A stretch of 64,000 nt of DNA from contig DCHT01000044.1 of the NCBI GenBank assembly GCA_002314885.1, positions 54,531-118,530 of the forward strand. Direction: 5' to 3'. Source of the stretch: Bacteroidales bacterium UBA1745 (GTDB lineage Bacteria > Bacteroidota > Bacteroidia > Bacteroidales > UBA932). Position numbers and translations under genes: made by a program. The notes under the pieces were generated by a model. That model saw only the letters and a list, made by a program, of their open reading frames with translations, was not told the DNA's origin and did not search any database. Below are positions 17,484 through 26,121 of this stretch, one piece after another; position 1 is the first letter of the stretch, and every line of letters begins with the position of its first letter.

Positions 17484-17975
17484 ATGGAAAACAACAAGAA
17501 AAGGGAATTCGCACGTCTTGTGACAGAGCATAAGGGCACCGTCTACACGGTCTGCTATATGTTCTCCAAGGACCCGGAGGAGGTCAATGACCTCTTTCAG
17601 GAGGTGCTGTTCAACCTTTGGAAGGGCTTCGACAGTTTCCGAGGCGATTCCAAGGTGGACACCTGGATCTGGAAGGTAAGTCTCAACACCTGCATCTCTG
17701 CCGACCGCAAGAAGAAGAGAGCAGGGGAGACTGTCCCTCTGGATATGGAGGCCAACCTCTACACCGACAACGATTCCGATTCAAAGCAGGTGCGTCAGCT
17801 TTACTCCCGCATCAACAAGCTGGAACTCGTGGACAGGGCGATAGTGCTCCTGTGGCTGGAGAACATCAGCTACGATGAAATCGGAGCCATCGTGGGCATT
17901 TCCCCGAAGAATGTTTCCGTCAAGCTGGTCAGGATCAGACAGCAGTTGATTTCTATGAACGATTCAGAAGAATAA
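17484..17975 (+). CDS. ECF-type RNA polymerase sigma factor (second)
   Basis: A 163-residue group-4 sigma factor. Region 2 reads YMFSKDPEEVNDLFQEVLFN followed by LWKGFDSFRGDSKVDTWIWKV, and region 4 ends in YDEIGAIVGISPKNVSVKLVR followed by IRQQL. The WKVSLNTCISADRKKKR segment is typical of the Bacteroidota subgroup whose partner is a multi-pass membrane protein. It is followed after 6 bases by such a protein. Confidence 0.92.
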   Translation: MENNKKREFARLVTEHKGTVYTVCYMFSKDPEEVNDLFQEVLFNLWKGFDSFRGDSKVDTWIWKVSLNTCISADRKKKRAGETVPLDMEANLYTDNDSDSKQVRQLYSRINKLELVDRAIVLLWLENISYDEIGAIVGISPKNVSVKLVRIRQQLISMNDSEE

Positions 17976-17981
17976 TCTGAT

Positions 17982-18566
17982 ATGGACAATACCGAGAGAA
18001 CAATTGAGGAGATGAAGGCGCAGATCGCCATCCTCAAAAAGAAGATAGAAAACGAGCAGATCGTCAACGAGAAGATCGTCCGCAGCTCAGTCCGCAAGGA
18101 CTACTCCGTAATCAGGAGGCACGTGGCGACGCAGATATGTTCCAGCATCTTTGTGATAATTATGGCCTGGACTTATTTCCCAATGCTTATGGGACTTTCC
18201 TACTGGTTCTCAGCCGCCACCACCGTCCTGATGCTCTGCGCGATGGCCTACTCCATCTGGATGACCCGCCACGTGAAGATGAGCAACGTGATGACCCTCG
18301 ACCTCGCATCTGCGGCCCGTATGCTCAAGAAGGTGAAGAAGAACTACGACCGCTGGATGATAGGTGCAATCCCTGTGATGATAGGCTGGGTCGCCTGGTT
18401 CGCTTACGAAATCTACAAGGTGAGCGACTCAGAGAAACTGTTCCTCGCGACGATGGTCGGAATGGGTGTGGGAGGTGTCTGTGGAATCATCCTTGCCCTC
18501 AGAATGCGAAAGAAATTCTTCGACGCTTGCGACGACGTAATCTCACAGACATCGGAAATAGACTGA
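17982..18566 (+). CDS. Membrane protein with N-terminal coiled coil, sigma partner
   Basis: A 194-residue protein. Residues 5-40 form a charged heptad-like helix (IEEMKAQIAILKKKIENEQ), followed by four predicted transmembrane helices (about 50-72, 75-92, 123-142, 150-172). It starts 6 bases after an ECF sigma gene and probably controls it, as inferred only from position and topology. I do not recognise a named family. Confidence 0.75.
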   Translation: MDNTERTIEEMKAQIAILKKKIENEQIVNEKIVRSSVRKDYSVIRRHVATQICSSIFVIIMAWTYFPMLMGLSYWFSAATTVLMLCAMAYSIWMTRHVKMSNVMTLDLASAARMLKKVKKNYDRWMIGAIPVMIGWVAWFAYEIYKVSDSEKLFLATMVGMGVGGVCGIILALRMRKKFFDACDDVISQTSEID

Positions 18567-18574
18567 GTTTTTCG

Positions 18575-18582
18575 TATCTTTG
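18575..18582 (+). promoter_or_regulatory. Predicted -7 box of the MATE gene
   Basis: TATCTTTG, followed by GCGCCCGAT and the ATG at 18591. With a start site four to seven bases after the box, the mRNA would carry almost no untranslated leader. No TTTG -33 box is visible at the expected distance. Confidence 0.55.
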
Positions 18583-18590
18583 CGCCCGAT

Positions 18591-20006
18591 ATGGAAGACA
18601 AGACGAAAGAATTAGAAACCAAAGGTATCGGCGCACTCCTCTTCGCATACGCCTTACCGGCGGTCATCAGCCAGATAATAGCATCCATCTACAATATTGC
18701 AGATAGGATATTCCTAGGACAAGGAGTCAGTGCCCTGGCCATCGCAGGCCTGGGCATTACTATGCCAGTGATGAACATAATCCACGCCTTCGGCTCTCTC
18801 GTGGGCGCCGGCTCTTCAGCCAGGATGTCGATAGTGCTGGGCAAGAAGGACGTGCGCTGGGCAGAGAACATCCTCGGCAACAGCCTCCTGCTGACCTTCT
18901 TCTTCGGTGCTCTCTTCCTGAGTTTCGGCTATGGCTTCCTCGACCAGATACTGGGCCTCTTCGGAGCGTCTTCCGAGACATTGGAATATGCCAGGACCTA
19001 TATGCTCATCGTGCTTCCGGGTATGTTCCTGACTACTCTGACCTTCAACCTCACCGGTCTGATGCGTGCTTCCGGCTATCCTATGAAGTCGATGGCCATA
19101 CTCGTGAGCGGTGCGGTGCTGAATATGATCCTCGACCCCATCTTCATCTTCGTATTCAAGTGGGGAATCGCCGGTGCCGCCTGGGCAACTACCATTTCTA
19201 TGGCTATGACGGGCATACTTTCAGTGGCTCATTTCTGCAGTCCGAAGTCCTTCATACGCTTCCGCAGGCACGCCTGGAAACCGAGGTTCTACATATTCAA
19301 GAACATACTTCTCATAGGCATCAGCCCGTTCTCTATGAACGTGGCCGCCTCTGCCGTAGTGGCTCTGCTGAACAGCCAGCTCATCAAGTACGGCTCTATG
19401 CTCTCGGGCAGTTACGGCAGTCAGGCAGGCGACCTCGCGGTGGGCGTCTATGGCGTCTGCAACACCTTTGCAAGCCTTATGGTGATGCTCGTCATCGGCC
19501 TCTGCCAGGGTATGCAGCCTATTGCCGGATATAACTACGGTGCCGGTCATCCGGATAGGCTGAAGAGGGTATATGTCCTCGCTTTGCTCTCCAATGTCAG
19601 CGTCTGCACCTTCGGCGCGATACTCGGAGTTTCCTTCCCTGGTGCAATGGCCAGGATGTTCACCAATGATGCCTCCCTCATCGAGATGGCCAGGCCGGCG
19701 ATGAGATATATTATGGTGATGTTCCCGCTCATCGGCTTCACCATCACCAATTCCCAGTTCTTCCAGTCCATTGACAAGCCTTGGATCGCAATCGTGACTT
19801 CGCTCAGCAGGCAGGTTATCTTCCTTCTGCCGATGATGTATCTCGTGCCGCTGATATATATGGCCTGTGGTGGCATCGGGCTCCACGGAATATGGGCAAG
19901 TATGACCGCAAGCGACGTGATGGGAGCGATGCTCGCCGCAATTCTTCTGTCAACCCAGCTCAAGGTGTTCAGAAAAAATGTATCTTTGGAGACAAGCACG
20001 AAATAA
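18591..20006 (+). CDS. MATE family efflux transporter
   Basis: A 471-residue polytopic membrane protein with two six-helix halves. Characteristic text includes LFAYALPAVISQIIASIYNI near the N-terminus, LGITMPVMNIIHAFGSLVGAG, LTFNLTGLMRASGYP and the second-half GLCQGMQPIAGYNYGAG. MATE exporters expel cationic drugs or metabolites using sodium or proton gradients; substrate unknown. It is followed by upp after 15 bases. Confidence 0.92.
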   Translation: MEDKTKELETKGIGALLFAYALPAVISQIIASIYNIADRIFLGQGVSALAIAGLGITMPVMNIIHAFGSLVGAGSSARMSIVLGKKDVRWAENILGNSLLLTFFFGALFLSFGYGFLDQILGLFGASSETLEYARTYMLIVLPGMFLTTLTFNLTGLMRASGYPMKSMAILVSGAVLNMILDPIFIFVFKWGIAGAAWATTISMAMTGILSVAHFCSPKSFIRFRRHAWKPRFYIFKNILLIGISPFSMNVAASAVVALLNSQLIKYGSMLSGSYGSQAGDLAVGVYGVCNTFASLMVMLVIGLCQGMQPIAGYNYGAGHPDRLKRVYVLALLSNVSVCTFGAILGVSFPGAMARMFTNDASLIEMARPAMRYIMVMFPLIGFTITNSQFFQSIDKPWIAIVTSLSRQVIFLLPMMYLVPLIYMACGGIGLHGIWASMTASDVMGAMLAAILLSTQLKVFRKNVSLETSTK

Positions 20007-20021
20007 CCAAATCCAAACAAT

Positions 20022-20651
20022 ATGAGCAAGGTACATCTTATCGACCATCCGATGATCCAGCATAAGCTGACGATTATGCGTGACAAGGAAACTCCATCCA
20101 GCCTCTTCAGGCAGCTTCTCTATGAAATATCCCTCCTTATGGGCTATGAAGTGACCCGCGACTTCCCGCTTGAGGACGTGGAAGTGGAGACTCCGCTCGA
20201 GAAGGCTACGCTCAAGAGAATCGCCGGCAAGAAGGTCGCCATCGTGCCTATCCTCCGCGCCGGTCTCGGTATGGTGGACGGTCTGCGTGACCTCATCCCA
20301 GTAGCACGTGTAGGCCATATCGGTCTCTATCGCGATGAGACTACTCACAAGCCTGTGCCTTACTACTGCAAGTTCCCTAAGGGCATCGAGCAGCGTATGT
20401 GCATACTTACCGACCCTATGCTCGCAACTGGCGGAAGCGCTGCTGACGCCATCGACCTGGTGAAGCAGCACGGCTGCCTCGATATCCGTCTTATGTGCCT
20501 CGTGGCTGCTCCGGAAGGCATCGCAGCAGTGCAGGAGAGGCATCCTGACGTGGATATCTACGTGGCTGCCATCGACCGCGAACTCAACGAAAACTGTTAC
20601 ATCCTCCCTGGTCTCGGCGACGCAGGCGACAGAATCTTCGGAACCAAGTAA
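20022..20651 (+). CDS. upp: Uracil phosphoribosyltransferase
   Basis: A 209-residue type-I phosphoribosyltransferase that salvages uracil to UMP. The PRPP-binding loop is ILTDPMLATGGSA near residues 127-139, the flexible loop is VPILRAGLGMVDGL, and the C-terminus has the uracil-binding segment with EIDREL-like AAIDRELNENCYILPGLGDAGDR. Length matches the family. The stop codon overlaps the next gene's start by one base. Confidence 0.95.
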   Translation: MSKVHLIDHPMIQHKLTIMRDKETPSSLFRQLLYEISLLMGYEVTRDFPLEDVEVETPLEKATLKRIAGKKVAIVPILRAGLGMVDGLRDLIPVARVGHIGLYRDETTHKPVPYYCKFPKGIEQRMCILTDPMLATGGSAADAIDLVKQHGCLDIRLMCLVAAPEGIAAVQERHPDVDIYVAAIDRELNENCYILPGLGDAGDRIFGTK

Positions 20652-21610
20652 TGAAGAAAGGCGCAAAGATTTTCCTGTGGGTACTGGGAGTACTCGCAGT
20701 GCTGGTGCTCGCCCTCGGTCTGGGTGGCGGTGCGTATATGGTTGAATACGGCCTCGGACCTCACGACATTGGTCCTGAGAAGCAGGCCCGCGACCGTGCC
20801 AAGCTGAACGAAAGCTATCCTCTCCTCGAGGAGTGGCTCGATTCCCTTGAGGCCAACGGCATTATGCAGGACACCACCGTCATCGATGACGAAGGTTTCA
20901 AGATCAACAGCTACTATGCTTCTGCGGACGAGAACGTCGGCAAGACTGCTGTCATCGTTCACGGCTGGACCAGCAATCCTGCCCAGATGATGATGATCGC
21001 CAGGATGTTCAGGGATTCCCTCGGCTACAATATTATGGTGCCTAGCCTCAACTGCCACGCTATGAGCGAGGGCGACGGCATTCAGATGGGCTGGAAGGAC
21101 CGCCTCGACGTGGAGCAGTGGATGGGCATAGCACACGAAATCTTCCAGGACACTCTCCAGGTGGTTCACGGCATCTCAATGGGTGCAGCCACCACAATGA
21201 TGGTTTCCGGCGACGAACTGCCTGAATATGTGCGCGGCTTCATAGAGGACTGCGGCTATTCTTCAGTCTGGGACCAGTTCAAGAAGGAACTCAAGGGCCA
21301 GTTCGGTCTCCCGACTTTCCCTATCCTGAACGGTGCCAACTTCGTCTGCCGCTGCAAGTTCGGCTGGGGCTTCAAGGAGGCTTCTTCAGTGAAGCAGCTC
21401 GCCAAGTGCGACAAGCCTATGCTCTTCATCCACGGCGACAATGACGACTTCGTACTCACCGAGAACGTCTATAGGAACTACGATGCCAAGGTCAATGGCT
21501 ACAGGCAGATGTGGATCACCGCAGGCTGCAAGCACGCCCGCTCATACGCAGACTATCCTGACGAATACGTTGCGACTGTGAGGACCTTCCTCGCCGAGCA
21601 CGTGGAATAA
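20651..21610 (+). CDS. Alpha/beta-hydrolase, membrane anchored
   Basis: A 319-residue protein with an N-terminal transmembrane helix (residues 6-30) and an alpha/beta-hydrolase domain. The oxyanion segment is VIVHGWTSNPAQ, the nucleophile elbow GISMGA contains the serine at about 183, the acidic residue lies in HGDNDDFV, and the His is probably in GCKHARSYADYP. This resembles Bacteroidota hydrolases of the BAAT/esterase type. Substrate unknown. Co-translated with upp (one-base overlap). Confidence 0.85.
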   Translation: MKKGAKIFLWVLGVLAVLVLALGLGGGAYMVEYGLGPHDIGPEKQARDRAKLNESYPLLEEWLDSLEANGIMQDTTVIDDEGFKINSYYASADENVGKTAVIVHGWTSNPAQMMMIARMFRDSLGYNIMVPSLNCHAMSEGDGIQMGWKDRLDVEQWMGIAHEIFQDTLQVVHGISMGAATTMMVSGDELPEYVRGFIEDCGYSSVWDQFKKELKGQFGLPTFPILNGANFVCRCKFGWGFKEASSVKQLAKCDKPMLFIHGDNDDFVLTENVYRNYDAKVNGYRQMWITAGCKHARSYADYPDEYVATVRTFLAEHVE

Positions 21611-21616
21611 GTTCAG

Positions 21617-22117
21617 TCATTCCCAGATAACGCGCGCCCTGTCTATCAGGACGCGCTTTTTGTTTCCCTTGCTGCCTACTATGATGCAGTTGGCGGCAAT
21701 ATCGGCGTTCAGCTGGCTGCAGACCTGCTTGCGCAGCAGGTAGCGCTGGGTGTCAAGGGAATTGGAATACGGGTCCATCAGCCTCTCCACCGTCCTTTCA
21801 ACTGCCTCCTGGGACTCTCTTGGGCTCAGCCTTCTGTAGTATTCCCCAAATTCCTCCCGATAGCAGGGGAGTCCCTTGAAGAGTATGCCCTCGGGATGCC
21901 TCAGGAACAGCAGGAAAAGAGCCTTCGGCAAGGGCCTGAGCTTCAGCAGATAACCGTTTACACGTATCTGAAGTTCCTTGCTGACCGTCACCGTGGCTTC
22001 GCCGCTGTCCTCGCTCCTGTACTCCGCCTGTGCTTCCTCAAGACCTTTTGTGCCTCTCAGTGCCGCCAGTATCAAAGCACGCCCTATATAGTATTCTTCC
22101 ATAAAACTGTTTTCCAT
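21617..22117 (-). CDS. Hypothetical protein, possibly winged-helix
   Basis: The frame is open from a GTG at 22150; ATG codons at 22129, 22117 and 22102 are all possible starts and no upstream signal decides between them. The ATG at 22117 gives 166 residues. The middle part (VNGYLLKLRPLPKALFLLFL followed by RHPEGILFKGLPCYREEF) has the helix spacing of winged-helix DNA-binding domains, but no named family is recognised. The C-terminal ADIAANCIIVGSKGNKKRVL ends in a basic beta-hairpin. It is divergent from fhs and converges on the hydrolase gene, whose terminator lies inside its 3' coding end. Confidence 0.6.
   Translation of the reverse strand: MENSFMEEYYIGRALILAALRGTKGLEEAQAEYRSEDSGEATVTVSKELQIRVNGYLLKLRPLPKALFLLFLRHPEGILFKGLPCYREEFGEYYRRLSPRESQEAVERTVERLMDPYSNSLDTQRYLLRKQVCSQLNADIAANCIIVGSKGNKKRVLIDRARVIWE
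21632..21664 (+). terminator. Terminator of the upp-hydrolase run, inside the convergent gene
   Basis: A 10-base-pair stem with one mismatch (21632-21641 with 21647-21656) closes a five-base loop and is followed by TTTTTGTTT. It lies within the last codons of the opposite-strand gene, so the same DNA encodes protein on one strand and terminates transcription on the other. Confidence 0.75.
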
Positions 22118-22209
22118 AAAAATAGGCATCGCGGATGGAAGCAATTTCACTAATTGAATATTTTTTGTTGAGATTTGAATAAATACATCTTTTTGAGATT
22201 AGAAATTAG

Positions 22210-22217
22210 TATATTTG
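22210..22217 (+). promoter_or_regulatory. Predicted -7 box of fhs
   Basis: TATATTTG matches TAnnTTTG. The nearest TTTG (22192-22195) leaves a spacer of only 14 bases, too short for a normal -33 box. The leader to the ATG at 22249 would be about 25 bases. Confidence 0.5.
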
Positions 22218-22248
22218 AGGACTGATTTAACAATAATTGATACTAAAA

Positions 22249-23916
22249 ATGAAAACCGACATTGAAATTGCAAGGGAAGCCGTTCTTAAGCCAATAGGCG
22301 AAATCGCCGACGGACTCGGAATCTCACGTGACATCCTCGAACCATACGGAAAATATATAGCAAAGGTTCCTTACGAACTTATAGACAAGGAGAAGATGGC
22401 CAAGAGCAAGCTCATCCTCGTCACTGCAATCACCCCGACCAAGGCGGGCATTGGCAAGACCACTGTTTCCGTAGGTCTGGCCCTCGGTATGGCAAAGACC
22501 GGCCGCAAGGCTGTCCTCGCTCTCCGCGAACCTTCCCTCGGACCTTGCTTCGGTATGAAGGGCGGTGCTGCCGGCGGCGGATATGCCCAGGTGGTGCCTA
22601 TGGAGAAGATCAACCTCCATTTCACTGGTGACTTCCACGCAATTACTTCGGCCAACAATATGATTTCCGCCCTTCTGGACAACTATATCTACCAGAAGAG
22701 GGCAGAGGGCTTCCAGATGAAGGAAATCCTCTGGAAGAGGGTTATGGACGTGAACGACCGTTCTCTCCGTCAGATAATGACCTGCCTCGGACCGGCCTCC
22801 AACGGCGATCCTCACGAGTCAGGCTTCGATATCACCCCTGCATCCGAGATTATGGCAATCCTCTGCCTCTCAAGGGACCTCGACGACCTCCGCAGGCGCA
22901 TTGACAACATCCTCCTGGGCTACACTATGGACGACCAGCCTCTCAAGGTCAAGGACCTCGGCATCGGCGGCGCCATCACGGTGCTCCTCAAGGATGCCCT
23001 CAATCCAAACCTCGTGCAGACTACGGAGAACACTCCAGCCTTCATCCACGGCGGTCCTTTCGCAAACATCGCCCACGGCTGCAACTCCATCATCGCCACC
23101 AGGATGGCTATGACCTTCGGCGACTATGTGATCACTGAGGCAGGCTTCGCCGCTGACCTCGGTGCCGAGAAGTTCCTCGACATCAAGTGCCGCGCAGCAG
23201 GCATTCAGCCGGCCCTCACCGTAATCGTGGCTACTCTCCAGGGCCTCAAGATGCACGGCGGAGTGGCAGCAGAGGACCTCAAGCAGCCTAATCCACAGGC
23301 TGTGCAGGACGGTTTCTGCAACCTCGACAGGCATATCGCGAACCTCCAGGGCTTCGGTCAGACCGTGCTCGTATGCTTCAACCAGTTCGCTGCTGACACC
23401 GAGGAGGAGATGGATCTCGTTCGTAAGCACTGCGCTGAACTCGGAGTTCCGTTCGCAATCAACAATGCATTCAACGAAGGCGGCACAGGCGCTATGGCCC
23501 TCGCCGACCTCGTGGCAAAGACTATTGAGGAGAACCCTTCCAAGCCGCTTCAGAACACCTATCCTCTCGAGGCAAGCATCGAGGACAAGATCGAGGCAGT
23601 TTGTACTAAGATTTACGGTGCCGACGGCGTGAACTTCAGCGAACTTGCCAAGAAGCACATCGCTGTGGCTGTGGCCGGCGGTTACGACAAGTTCCCAGTC
23701 TGCATTGCCAAGACCCAGTATTCATTCTCACAGGATCCTAAGGCCTATGGTTCCCCTAAGGGTTACACCATCGACATCCAGGATATAGTAATCAACGCCG
23801 GTGCGGAGATGATAGTCGCAATCGCAGGCTCCATCATCCGTATGCCAGGTCTTCCTAAGTCCCCTCAGGCCCTGAGGATTGACCTCGTAAACGGCGAAAT
23901 CGAAGGACTCAGCTAA
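22249..23916 (+). CDS. fhs: Formate-tetrahydrofolate ligase
   Basis: A 555-residue enzyme that forms 10-formyl-tetrahydrofolate from formate, THF and ATP. The ATG at 22249 gives MKTDIEIAREAVLKPI, the standard N-terminus; an in-frame TTG 12 bases upstream is unlikely. Signatures include the P-loop-like TPTKAGIGKTTVSVGLA, REPSLGPCFGMKGGAAGGGY, the FTGDFHAITSANN motif, VATLQGLKMHGG and the C-terminal GSIIRMPGLPKSPQA. Length matches the family. It is followed after 3 bases by manC. Confidence 0.96.
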   Translation: MKTDIEIAREAVLKPIGEIADGLGISRDILEPYGKYIAKVPYELIDKEKMAKSKLILVTAITPTKAGIGKTTVSVGLALGMAKTGRKAVLALREPSLGPCFGMKGGAAGGGYAQVVPMEKINLHFTGDFHAITSANNMISALLDNYIYQKRAEGFQMKEILWKRVMDVNDRSLRQIMTCLGPASNGDPHESGFDITPASEIMAILCLSRDLDDLRRRIDNILLGYTMDDQPLKVKDLGIGGAITVLLKDALNPNLVQTTENTPAFIHGGPFANIAHGCNSIIATRMAMTFGDYVITEAGFAADLGAEKFLDIKCRAAGIQPALTVIVATLQGLKMHGGVAAEDLKQPNPQAVQDGFCNLDRHIANLQGFGQTVLVCFNQFAADTEEEMDLVRKHCAELGVPFAINNAFNEGGTGAMALADLVAKTIEENPSKPLQNTYPLEASIEDKIEAVCTKIYGADGVNFSELAKKHIAVAVAGGYDKFPVCIAKTQYSFSQDPKAYGSPKGYTIDIQDIVINAGAEMIVAIAGSIIRMPGLPKSPQALRIDLVNGEIEGLS

Positions 23917-23919
23917 AAA

Positions 23920-24969
23920 ATGAGCGTACACGTACTTATAATGGCAGGTGGCATCGGCAGCAGGTTCTGGCCGATGAGTACCCGTGAATATCCAAAGCAG
24001 TTCATCGACGTTATGGGCGTCGGCAGGACTATGATACAGATGACTTTCGACCGCTTCTGCAAGGGGGAGGGAGCCATCTGCAGCCCTGAGAACGTGTGGG
24101 TTGCGACTTCCGCTTCCTATGCGGACATAGTTGCTGAACAGATCCCTGAGATTCCTGCGGGCAACATACTCGTCGAGCCAGTGGGCCGCAATACGGCTCC
24201 CTGCATCGCCCTGGCCAGCTGGAAGATTCGCCGCGTGGATGAGGACGCGAACATAGTCGTGACTCCGTCCGATGCGCTCGTGCTCGACACTGCCGAATAC
24301 AGGCGCGTCATCCGCAAGGCCTTGGAATTCACGGCAGATTCCTCCGCCATTGTAACCGTGGGCATCAAGCCTGTACGCCCGGAGACCGGATACGGCTATA
24401 TTGAACTGCCTGAGGGCGCAGCGGAAGGAAAGGTCGTGAAATTCAAGGAAAAACCCGACCTGGAGACTGCCAAGGCCTATCTGGCTGCCGGAAACTATCT
24501 CTGGAATGCTGGAATCTTCGTGTGGAATATACGTACCATCACAGCCGCCTTGAAGGCATACGCGCCTCAGATTGCCGGAGTGATGGACGAACTCTCCGTT
24601 TCCTTCGACAGCGCTCAGGAGAAGAGCGAGACCGAAAGGCTCTTCCCGACCTGCGAGAAGATCAGCATCGACTATGCAGTTATGGAGAAGTCGGACGAGA
24701 TATACACCCTTCCGGGAGATTTCGGCTGGTCCGATCTGGGCACCTGGGGTTCCCTCAGGACGAATCTGCCTAAGGATGAGCAGGGCAACGCAGTAGTGAG
24801 CGACGCCGAGGTGCGCCTCTTCGAATGCGAGGGCTGCGTCGTCCACTCAACGGGCGGAAAACAACTCGTCCTTCAAGGCCTGAAAGATTGTATCGTGGCC
24901 CAGAAGGACGGAAGGTTGTTGGTCTGCTCCCTCGATCAGGAACAGCGTATCAGGGAATTCTCTGAATAA
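23920..24969 (+). CDS. manC: Mannose-1-phosphate guanylyltransferase
   Basis: A 349-residue nucleotidyltransferase that makes GDP-mannose. The GTP-binding signature MAGGIGSRFWPMSTREYPKQF is at the N-terminus, and VEPVGRNTAPCIALA and YGYIELPEG, then GNYLWNAGIFVW, are typical of the short, monofunctional form without the isomerase domain. GDP-mannose feeds polysaccharide or glycan synthesis. It ends 4 bases from the convergent galM stop codon. Confidence 0.94.
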   Translation: MSVHVLIMAGGIGSRFWPMSTREYPKQFIDVMGVGRTMIQMTFDRFCKGEGAICSPENVWVATSASYADIVAEQIPEIPAGNILVEPVGRNTAPCIALASWKIRRVDEDANIVVTPSDALVLDTAEYRRVIRKALEFTADSSAIVTVGIKPVRPETGYGYIELPEGAAEGKVVKFKEKPDLETAKAYLAAGNYLWNAGIFVWNIRTITAALKAYAPQIAGVMDELSVSFDSAQEKSETERLFPTCEKISIDYAVMEKSDEIYTLPGDFGWSDLGTWGSLRTNLPKDEQGNAVVSDAEVRLFECEGCVVHSTGGKQLVLQGLKDCIVAQKDGRLLVCSLDQEQRIREFSE

Positions 24970-24973
24970 TCCC

Positions 24974-26110
24974 TTATTTCCTTACACCGAATTTGTAGAT
25001 GCAGGTCTGGAGGTACTCACCTTCAGGCCTGATTACGCTATTAGGGAAGTTAGGATGGTTGATGGCGTCAGGGAAGATCTGAGTCTCGAGGGCGAGGGCT
25101 TCACGGAAGTTGAAAGGCTTGCCGTTCTTGCCGTTGGAGAGGCCGTCGAAGAAGTTTCCTGCATAGAACTGGAGACCAGGCTGGTCGGTGTAGACCTTCA
25201 TCTCACGGCCGCTGGCAGGCTCATAGAGCACTGCTGCGAGTTCAACTGCGCCGGCTTCCTTGCGGTCGAGTACCCAGTTGTGGTCGTAGCCGTTTCCGTT
25301 GCGGAGCTGCTGGTCGTCAGCCTCGATCCTCTCGCCGATGGTGTGAGGCTCGCGGAAGTCGAAAGGAGTGCCTTCTACAGGAGCAATCTCGCCAGTAGGG
25401 ATGAGGAATTCGTCCACAGGGGTGGTTGCGCTGGCGAAGATCTGGAGTTCGTTGTCGAGTATGGTGCCGTTGCCTTCTCCCTTGAGGTTGAAGATGCTGT
25501 GGTTGGAGAAGTTCATTGGGGTTGCCTCGTCGGTGAGGGCGTCGTAGGTGATCACGAGGGCGTCATCAGCGGTGAGGGTGTAAGTTACCTGGACTACGAT
25601 GTCTCCTGGGAAGCCGTCGAGGCCCTTGTCGTGGAGATATACGAAGGATACGGAGCTGTCGGTCTTCTCTCCGAGGTCCCAAACTACGAGATCCACGCCT
25701 TTGAGGCCGCCGTGCAGGGTCTGGCCGTTGTTGTTCAGAGGCAGGGTGTAGTCCTTGCCGTCCACGCTGAAGCGTCCGGCTGCGATGCGGTTGGCCACAG
25801 GACCCACGGTAGGGCCGAGGAAGCGCTCGCCGGTGTTGTGCACGTATTTGTCGAGGCTGTCATAGCCGAGGATCACGTCCTCGTACTGACCATTGCGGTC
25901 AGGGGCGAAGAGGCTGACTACGCGGCAGCCGAAGTTGGTAGCCTGCATAGTGAGATGACCGCCCTTAGGGGACTTGATGGTGTAGAGCCCGACCTTCTTG
26001 CCGTCGAGGGTGTCAGCGAAGTTCTCCTCCGCCACGAGATTCAGTTTCGGTGCATTGCAGCAGCTGGCCAGCAGAATGGCGGCAGCTGCGAGAATGAGGT
26101 TTTTCTTCAT
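24974..26110 (-). CDS. galM: Aldose 1-epimerase (galactose mutarotase), lipoprotein form
   Basis: A 378-residue protein that interconverts sugar anomers. The N-terminus is a lipoprotein signal (lipobox LLASC, Cys17), which places the enzyme outside the cytoplasm, as is common in Bacteroidota. Family motifs are GPTVGPVANRIAAGRF, the catalytic histidines in LHGG and FSNHSIFNL, and the base glutamate in ALETQIFPDAINHPNFP. It is the last gene of a packed minus-strand run, 11 bases after asnA. Confidence 0.93.
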   Translation of the reverse strand: MKKNLILAAAAILLASCCNAPKLNLVAEENFADTLDGKKVGLYTIKSPKGGHLTMQATNFGCRVVSLFAPDRNGQYEDVILGYDSLDKYVHNTGERFLGPTVGPVANRIAAGRFSVDGKDYTLPLNNNGQTLHGGLKGVDLVVWDLGEKTDSSVSFVYLHDKGLDGFPGDIVVQVTYTLTADDALVITYDALTDEATPMNFSNHSIFNLKGEGNGTILDNELQIFASATTPVDEFLIPTGEIAPVEGTPFDFREPHTIGERIEADDQQLRNGNGYDHNWVLDRKEAGAVELAAVLYEPASGREMKVYTDQPGLQFYAGNFFDGLSNGKNGKPFNFREALALETQIFPDAINHPNFPNSVIRPEGEYLQTCIYKFGVRK

Positions 26111-26121
26111 ATTATATTATA

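Noticed and set aside
22151..22248. Tetrahydrofolate or other riboswitch upstream of fhs
   Set aside because: The region is under 100 bases, AT-rich and lacks any hairpin pair or conserved core that I can recognise.
24970..24973. Terminator between manC and galM
   Set aside because: The convergent genes are four bases apart; only a five-base-pair stem could be drawn and no T-run follows.
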